In this document: positions 56,547 to 64,000 of the stretch, one piece after another | Numbering within the stretch: the stretch's first letter is position 1 | How the letters are laid out: each line of letters opens with the position of its first letter | Assembly (NCBI GenBank): GCA_026874595.1 | Contig: CM049311.1 | Location: forward strand, 10,009,676-10,073,675 | Source of the DNA: Sipunculus nudus | Taxonomy: Eukaryota > Annelida > Sipuncula > Golfingiida > Sipunculidae | Direction of reading: 5' to 3' | Length of the DNA stretch: 64,000 bases | Position numbers and translations under genes: made by a program | The notes under the pieces: model-generated | Databases searched by the model: none | Told to the model about the DNA's origin: nothing | The model's input: only the letters and a program-made list of their open reading frames with translations

Positions 56547-59500
56547 TAGCTCAGCTGACTATAAGTCATCTGAGCTATAGTCGTGGTCCATTGTCCGTCG
56601 TCCGTCCGTCCGTCTGTCCGTCCGTCCGTAGATGTGGCACGTTTTGAAACCGTAAGACCTAGGAATCCAAAATTCGGCATAATGTTAGATGTCCCCAAGA
56701 TCTCCTACCAAGCCGAAAACTGGGTCTTTGCAACTTTGTTCCTTTGAGAAATTAAGGAAAAACCTCAATTTTTTATTAAAAACCTATTTTCACACTTCAG
56801 GACTGCCTAATATCAAAACCACTCATCTGTTTTTCCTCATATTTACCATAAATATTCCTCTATATAGTTCCTATGTACATGCCAGAAATTATGTCTGTAT
56901 TATTTAATTTAAAAAAGTTATGGGCCCAAACATAATGCATTTTGTAAAAATTCAGGAAATATATTTGATCGCTTAACACAAAAAATGTTAAAGCTATGGA
57001 CCTTTTTTCCAGTAATATAACTTTAATTAATCAAAATTAAATTGTATACCCAAAATTAGATGAAAATCTTTTAAATTTCTTAAAATATTAATAAAAATAA
57101 AAAATTGGTACCTTAAATTTTGCCCAAATTTGACCATGGCACGTTTTTTTTCCTGTAAGTACTGTGGATTTAATTTTAACAGCATGTTTTTGTTAGCATT
57201 TCAACTGTTAACATCAAAAATTTGAAACCAGTTGATCAAAAACTGTAGATTTTATTCAAGTTTTCAAGCACCATGTAACATATTGTTTACATCAAGCTAG
57301 TGTTATGCAGTTTGCAAGAGCTCAGCTCCCCAGCTTCAGCTCTAAGTTCCTTAAATTTGGCATACAGTTAGATGTCTCCAAAATCCCCTACCATGCCAAG
57401 AATTTGGTCACTAGGACTTAATACCTTCAAGATATTAATGAAAAACTTCATTTTTCCATTAAAAACCCATTGTTACACTTCAAGACTGCCAAATATCAAA
57501 ACCACTGATCTGACTTTAATCATAAATAATATACATTTTTAGCTCAGCTGACTATAAGTCATCTGAGCTATAGTCGTGGTCCATTGTCCGTCGTCCGTCC
57601 GTCTGTCCGTCCGTCCGTCCGTCCGTCCGTAGATGTGGCACGTTTTGAAACCGTAAGACCTAGGAATCCAAAATTCAGCATAATGTTAGATGTTCCCAAG
57701 ATCTCCTACCAAGCTGAAAACTGGGTCTTTGCTACTTTATTCCTTTGAGAAATTAAGGAAAAACCTCAGTTTTTTATTAAAAACCTATTTTCACACTTCA
57801 GGACTGCCTAATATCAAAACCACTCATCTGTTTTTCCTCATATTTCCTATAAATAATCCTCTATATAATTCCTATGTACATGCCAGAAATTAGGTCTGTA
57901 TTATATAATTTAAAAAAGTTATGGGCCCAAACATAATGCATTTTGTAAATAATCAGGAAAGAAATTTTATCACTTAACACAAAACTTGTTAAAGCTAAGG
58001 ACTTTTTTTCCAGTAATATTACTTTTATTAATCAAAATTAAATTGTATACCCAAAATTAGATGAAAATCTTTTAAATTTTTTAAAATATTAGCAAAAATA
58101 AAAAATTGGTACCTTAAATTTTGCCCAACTTTGACCATGGCACGTTTTTTTGCTGTAACTGCTGTGGATTTAATTTTCACAGCATGTTTTTGTTAGCATT
58201 TCAACTGTTAACACCAAAAATTTGAAACCAGTTGATCAAAAACTGTAGATTTTATTCAAGTTTTCAAGCACCATGTCACATATTGCTAGTGTTATGCAGT
58301 TTGCTAGAGCTCAGCTCCCGAGCTTCAGCTCTAAGTTCCTTAAATTTGGCATACAGTTAGATTTCTCCAAATTCCCCTACCATGCCAAGAATTTGGTCAC
58401 TAGGACTTAATTCCTTCGAGATATCAATGAAAAACTTCATTTTTCCATTAAAAACTCATTGTTACACTTTAAGACTGCCTAATATCAAAACCACTGATCT
58501 GACTTTGATCATATATAATATACATATTTTTCTATACATTCGCTATGCACATGCCAGAAATGATGTCAGTATTGTGTATTTTTTTTAAGTTATGGGCCCA
58601 AACATAATGCACTTTGTAAAAAATCAAGAAATATATTTACTCCCTTAACAAGGGCATTGCTGAAGCTAGAGATTTTATTGTCAGGGATGTAACATTATTT
58701 AATCAAGATTCAGTTGAATACCGAAAATTAGTTCTGAATTTTTCAAATTTTATAAGTTATTAGTATAAATATAAAAATTAGTACCTTAAATTTTGCCCAA
58801 CTGTGACCATGGCACGTTTGTTTCCTGAGAGCACTGTTGATATAATATTCATATCATGCACACATAAGGATTTCAGCTTTTTAGTTTAGAAAGCTGAAAG
58901 AAATTGGCCAAATATTGTAGCTTTTATTAATGTTTTTTATGAGACCCTGTCAGACTTTGGCTCTCTCCAGCCCCTCTTGAGTCACCTGTATGTTGACCTT
59001 GTTGACCTTTCATCAAATTATGCACGCTTGAGGCGAGAATCCAGGCAGCTTATGGCCAGCCACAGTTGATCCAGGTGTCCAACCCAACTCATCTAGTAGT
59101 TTTAACCAACAACATAACAATAAACAATAAATTAATAAATTTTTCTTGGTTTTTAATAACAAATTAAAGAAAAATAGAAAAGGAATTTGTTAGTTTATAA
59201 TAACAGGAAATTAACTTGCAGTTACTGATGATATAAGAATCTTGTATCGATGGGTAGAATGTCACATATTCCAAATAACACCATGCAGTCACCTATGGCA
59301 TTTTTCAGTTCATTTTTAATGATAAAGAAGTAAATCATATTATTCATAACTAATCATTAGGGATCATATGAAGGAAATTAATGATAGACAAAGATGCAGT
59401 TGATAATATTAATCTAGATTCCTACTGTGTCTAGTGTGTACATTGATGTGAAATTAGTCCAAAATGAATTTTTTACAGTTATTTTTTAATATAAATAAAA

Positions 59501-61750
59501 GCCATAAAACCAGGTACTTATGATCATTATTTAAATGTGTGAATTTTGTATATTCTGGATTCTCAAAATCATTGTTTGGTGAAAACTGAATAAATACCAG
59601 ACATGGTGCAAATACTTTGTAATTGTATTTAAATACGAATATGATTATGTACTCCATTATAAAATTTCTTGCATAAAGAATGGGAATTCAGGTAAAAATG
59701 AAATTATATGAATACTCGTGCAAATACTTTCAAAATGTATTCATGAATGCATTCATGAATATATTCTTTAATATTATTTTAATAATCATATCAGTTATAT
59801 TTCATTTTAAAAAATCATATGATTCTCTTATTATTTTTAATAAAAATTATATTTGGGACAATATTTGTAATTTTTTTAATAAATAGTTAAACTCTTATAT
59901 TATATGTTCTGCTTATAAGTTATATGGCCAAGTCAAAATCTGTGTGACATTAGCACTCCATTTGTTAATAAAATAAATGAAATCAATCCTCTTCCCTGTC
60001 TCCAAAGATACTATCAAAATCATACATACAACTCATAATACAGCTTATATTTATTACCACACAAAACCAGCATGTGCCTCATTTCTAAAAAATATTTTTA
60101 TATCATATATAACAGCTGAGCGTCGTGTCCCATAGGTCAATTGTTTTCAATCTCTATGCACATGCCAGAATGATGTCAGTATTGCGTAATTGTTTTAAGT
60201 TATGGGCCCAAACATAATGCACTTTGTAAAAAATCAAGAAATATATTTACTCCCTTAACAAGGGCATTGCTGAAGCTAGAGATTTTTTTGTCAGGGATGT
60301 AACATTATTTAATCAAGATTCAATTGAATACCCAAAATTAGTTCTGAATTTATCAATTTAATAAGTTATTAGTATAAATATAAAATTAGTACCTTAAATT
60401 TTGCCCAACTGTGACCATGGCACGTTTGTTTCCCGTGAGCACTGTTGATATAATTTTCATATCATGCACACATAAGGATTTCAGCTTTTTAGTTTAGAAA
60501 GCTGAAAAAAATTGGCCAAAAATTGTAGCTTTTATTAATGTTTTTTATGAGACCCTGTCAGACTTTGGCTCTCTCCAGCCCCTCTTGAGTCACCTGTATT
60601 ATGCATGCTTGAGGCGAGGCATACACGGAATCCAGGCAGCTTATGGCCAGCCACAGTTGATCCAGGTGTCCAACCCAACTCATCTAGTAGTTTTAACCAA
60701 CAACATAACAATAAACAATAAATTAATAAATTTTTATCGGTTTTTAATAACAAATTAAAGAAAAATAGAAAAGGAATTTGTTAGTTTATAATAACAGGAA
60801 ATTAACTTGCAGTTACTGATGATATAAGAATCTTGTATCGATGGGTAGAATGTCACGTATTCCAAATAACACCATGCAGTCACCTATGGTATTTTTCAGT
60901 TCAGTTTTAATGATAAAGAAGTAAATCATATTATTCATTACTAATCATTAGGGATCATATGAAGGAAATTAATGATAGACAAAGATGCAGTTGATAATAT
61001 TAATCTAGATTCCTACTGTGTCTAGTGTGTACATTGATGTGAAATTAGTCCAAAATGAATTTTTTACAGTTATTTTTTAATATAAATAAAAGCCATAAAA
61101 CCAGGTACTTATGATCATTATTTAAATGTGTGAATTTTGTATATTCTGGATTCTCAACATCATTGTTTGGTGAAAACTGAATAAATACCAGACATGGTGT
61201 GAATACTTTGTAATTGTATTTAAATACGAATATGATTATGTACTCCATTATAAAATTTCTTGCATAAAGAATGGGAATTCAGGTAAAAATGAAAGTATAT
61301 GAATACTCGTGCAAATACTTTCAAAATGTATACATGAATGCATTCATGAATATATTCTTTTATATTGTTTTAATAATCATTTCAGTTATATTTCATTTTT
61401 AAAAATCATATGATTCTCTTATTATTTTTAATAAAAATTATATTTGGGACAATATTTGTAATTTTTTTTAATAAATAGTTAAACTCTTATATTATATGTT
61501 CTGCTTATAAGTTATATGGCCAAGTCAAAATCTGTGTGACAATAGTACTCCATTTGTTAATAAAATAAATGAAATCAATCCTCTTCCCTGTCTCCAAAGG
61601 AACTTTCAAAATAATACTTAAGCTAAACAACAACAACTCATAATACAGCTTATATTTATTACCACACAAAACCAGCATGTACTTCATTTCTAAATAATAT
61701 TTTTTTTATCATATATAACAGCTGAGCGTCGTGACCCATAGGTCCCTTGT
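56547..61750 (+). mobile_element. HLE-A9, split by HLE-A10
   Basis: Parts are 56547-57539 and 60145-61750, together about 2.6 kb. The 5' palindrome with (GTCC)n (56597-56629) and the 3' end CAGCTGAGCGTCGTGACCC ... CCCTTGT before T are both intact. The break falls in the T-run of module 2 (ATAATATACATTTT), and the sequence resumes with TCAATCTCTATGCACATGCC. The closest relatives are HLE-A2 and A3. Confidence 0.85.
57540..60144 (+). mobile_element. HLE-A10, 2.6-kb copy inserted in HLE-A9
   Basis: Complete from TAGCTCAGCTGACTATAAG, with a long (GTCC)n run (57587-57629), to CAGCTGAGCGTCGTGTCCC, an ATAGG hairpin arm and AATTGT before T. Nearly identical to HLE-A1 in diagnostic places (TGCTGTAACTGCTGTGG; GTTTGCTAGAGCTCAGCTCC), so the two form a young sub-branch. 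Carries the 24-bp palindrome at 59738. Confidence 0.9.
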
Positions 61751-62906
61751 TTTTCTTTGGAAACTTAATTTATTTTTAAGGGCAAAATATCTAGAATAAA
61801 TATGGTGGAATGAGGAGGAAGGGATATGGCTCGACACTGGCGGGTTGGCCAAACATTTGTTTTAAAATGGGATAAGAGGCATTTAACAGGATGAAAAATG
61901 ATCGTCCAAATTCTTTTATTAAAACAAACAAATAATATAAAATGAAATTAAATAAACAAAATACAGGTAAATATTTTTAATGATTAAAATAACTAAAAAC
62001 CTTCCTAGACTTCACTGGAATCAACATAGTCAGTGACAGAAAAATGCAGGACATTGAAGGGTTGGTAGGACATTCAAGCCACAAATTTGGGCTCTCAGAC
62101 TCGTACCCACACTTAAAGGGACATAATTAGGATCAATATTATGCCTATTCTTTCACACTTTCAGTTTAGTTTTGCTTTACATAAAAGTTTCCAAGCAGAA
62201 CCATCCCAGCACACATTCTCATTTTTGTTGCATACTGCTGTTTAACACCTTGTTATGGCTATGCAAATTGGTAAACACAGTTCACTTGTCTTTTTACCAA
62301 AAACAAGGCCAAGTGACTGGAGATCTGATAAAGTGGGGCAGCATGCAGTGTTTCAGCCAGGGGGAACATGTTGTATATTTTTTGGCCAAGTTAGCAAGGG
62401 CATCTTCTGATTGACTTGTGTTGTTGCTCTGCAATGCATACTACCCCAAGCACTGTGTTTATGTTGACAACTGTGATCGCACCCTGTCTACTGTTTTTAC
62501 CACTAGTTTACAGGAGTAAGGAACAGTTTCAAGGCAATATTTTGGCAGGTACAGATTTATTTTAAAAAGAAGAAGCTATTTTTTGTGTTAACTTAACATG
62601 CTTTAAAGGTGATTGGGCCCCTTTAAGTCGACCCCCCCCCCCCCCCTAACTCTAGATGTTTTTCCAGGGTGAAAATTTCTTGACTTTCATGCGAGTTTTA
62701 TGGTAATTAAAGCTTATCTTGACTCTCCCCCTGTTATTTCCCCAAAAGAAGTAAGATAGGTGTTAAACAGTCAATTAATGTACAGTGAGGATGAACTATG
62801 GTGGAACTGATGGGGTGGGGGAACAAAGGTAAGTTTTGGTTTAAGTTTATAGACCCTGCTATTACCCCTTTGTAATGATGTCATATCTTGATAATGGGTC
62901 ACTTGT
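61751..62906. other. unassigned sequence ending in an HLE-A-type 3' terminus
   Basis: No recognised gene. It contains CACTTAAAGGGACATAATTAGG-like text near 62113, a C-run at 62632-62646, and ends ATAATGGGTCACTTGT before T, similar to the last bases of HLE-A5 and A8. The inverse motif CAGCTGAGCG is not seen just upstream. Confidence 0.4.
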
Positions 62907-63611
62907 TAATACCCCCTGTCCATGCCACTTAAAATAGTTTGAGCATTATTTAAGTAAAAAAAAATGTGGACAGATTTCTTCATATTATGCGCATGGATAG
63001 ATATGGGTTAATGGATAAAGTATTATTTAATTGGAGTTCTAACAGTCACTGTGAAAGTGTCCTTGACCTTTAAAAGTTCTGTATATGGTGAAAAACAAAA
63101 AAAAATATTTTTTAAGTGGATGGATGTATTTTTCTGAAAATCAAAGTGAAAGATGTCAAATTTTGTCGAAAGAGTTCAGAAAAAACCAGTCACCTAACAC
63201 CTTGACCTTCAATGTCAAATCTGCTGATATATAGGATTATTATGAACCCTATGACTTGTGAAACTACATCTGTTTTCTTCAATTTGACACACAACTTGTT
63301 TCCACCAAGATCTTTGACAAAACTGGTGACCTTGATAAATAAGATTTACCAGTATGTGAACCTCATAACTTTTGAATAGCTGCATATTTTTTTCTTCAGA
63401 ATGCACAAATACACAAATTAATTCCCCAAAGTTGTTGGACAAGTTGTTGGCACACAAATTAATGCCACTAAGTCGCTGGACAGTTTAATAAAATTGTTAC
63501 CTTGACCCTGGCAGCCTTCACCTTGTAAAGTGTAAATATATGCACCAGATCAAGGGGGCCTTTGCCCAGTCTGGGGATACCATAGCACCTCTGATGCCAG
63601 CAATTTCTAGT

Positions 63612-64000
63612 TTGACACCATACATAGCAGCTTGTATAATTAATATTACAAAATGTTCACTGAAAATATTTACACATGTATTGGAATAAACCAGTATAAA
63701 TGATTAAAGCTCATGTCAAAACAGCAGTTCTAACACACATACAACAGGATCTTATATTCACAGAGGTTCTTGACACAATATGCATTAATTTTGGTGCCTG
63801 AGCTGTGTCAAGTAACAACCCATATAAAACTTGTATGAATACATATGTACCCCCACCAACTGCAGGTGATGTAACACAGTCAGGTTTTCAGTCTGCTGTC
63901 ACACCATTTCAAGAGATGTTTTAATAATTGCTTTGGAAAATTTACTAAAGAGTAGGTTCCATTTCTCTGGATATGTGCTATTCAGTTTCACACCAATAAA
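63612..64000. other. unassigned sequence at the right edge
   Basis: No gene, repeat family or splice-flanked ORF recognised. It presumably continues the intron or flank. Confidence 0.5.

Larger units (their letters stand above)
34084..63611 (+). mobile_element. HLE-F3, host element whose halves lie 28.5 kb apart
   Basis: The 5' half is 34084-34431 (CAGACAAAGTCGGGATACTG ... GGGGCCACCTATTATCC). The 3' half is 62907-63611 (TAATACCCCCTGTCCATGCC ... GTCTGGGGATACCATAGCAC ... TTTCTAGT before T). Each aligns to consecutive parts of HLE-F2 (47394-48606), meeting at the point where F2 reads GCCGTTTAATACCCCC. Everything between appears to be inserted sequence. Combined length is about 1.05 kb against 1.21 kb for F2. 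Confidence 0.65.

Noticed and set aside
1-64000. Search for Rep/helicase, integrase, LTRs, tRNA and rRNA genes
   Set aside because: I saw no HUH or helicase motifs, no LTR pair with primer-binding site, and no tRNA-like cloverleaf. This is a reading by eye, so short or decayed examples could be missed.

Overview
The window looks like an AT-rich, repeat-saturated stretch of an animal genome, most likely a bivalve mollusc. This is an inference from the style of the repeats (elements with GTCY microsatellites and no coding capacity, like the 'pearl' and Helentron-like elements described from bivalves) and from a degraded LINE reverse transcriptase at the left end. There are no bacterial-style genes, no rRNA or tRNA that I could see, and almost all small open reading frames are chance frames inside repeats.

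One host gene can be supported. Three exons on the + strand (3541-3819, 10658-10921, 33435-33613) encode fibronectin type III (FN3) modules. The first two are complete symmetric phase 1-1 exons. The third is the first part of a domain split by an intron. The introns between them are about 6.8 kb and 22.5 kb, and at least 30 kb follows the third exon. The protein is probably a multi-FN3 cell-surface or matrix protein, for example a receptor tyrosine phosphatase or adhesion molecule. No catalytic domain, start or stop is visible here.

The introns are built from transposable elements inserted into one another. Most belong to six families (called HLE-A to HLE-F here) with different sequences but one shared architecture: an imperfect palindrome at the 5' end, usually followed by a GTCY/GTTT microsatellite; non-coding modules, often tandem; near the 3' end an inverted copy of the 5' terminal motif; then a short hairpin; and a terminus reading CTTGT or CTAGT followed by T. 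Empty sites can be rebuilt from sister copies inside the window. They show insertion in T-runs/TT with no target duplication. This is the signature of non-autonomous Helentron-like (HINE/DINE-1 type) rolling-circle elements. No Rep/helicase source element is present.

Layout: 1-3540 LINE remnant, an unidentified minus-strand ORF remnant and an HLE-D fragment; 4089-5828 hAT-like element with a nested MITE, then a second MITE; 6073-10580 HLE-A1 with a reversed HLE-A inside; 11040-26348 a TIR element split by HLE-A2 (itself split by an 8-kb nested HLE-B cluster) and by HLE-A3; 26508-33373 a long-TIR foldback element holding HLE-E, HLE-A4, a Tigger/pogo-like element and an HLE-F; 34084-63611 an HLE-F copy whose two halves lie 28.5 kb apart, filled by a Russian doll of HLE-A, C, D and F copies.

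Two properties may matter for function. The HLE-B cluster carries eleven same-orientation matches to the CTCF core motif plus arrays of nuclear-receptor half-sites. A palindrome, GGTGGCGCCACC, recurs about twenty times inside families whose ends are unrelated, suggesting that the families exchange core modules.
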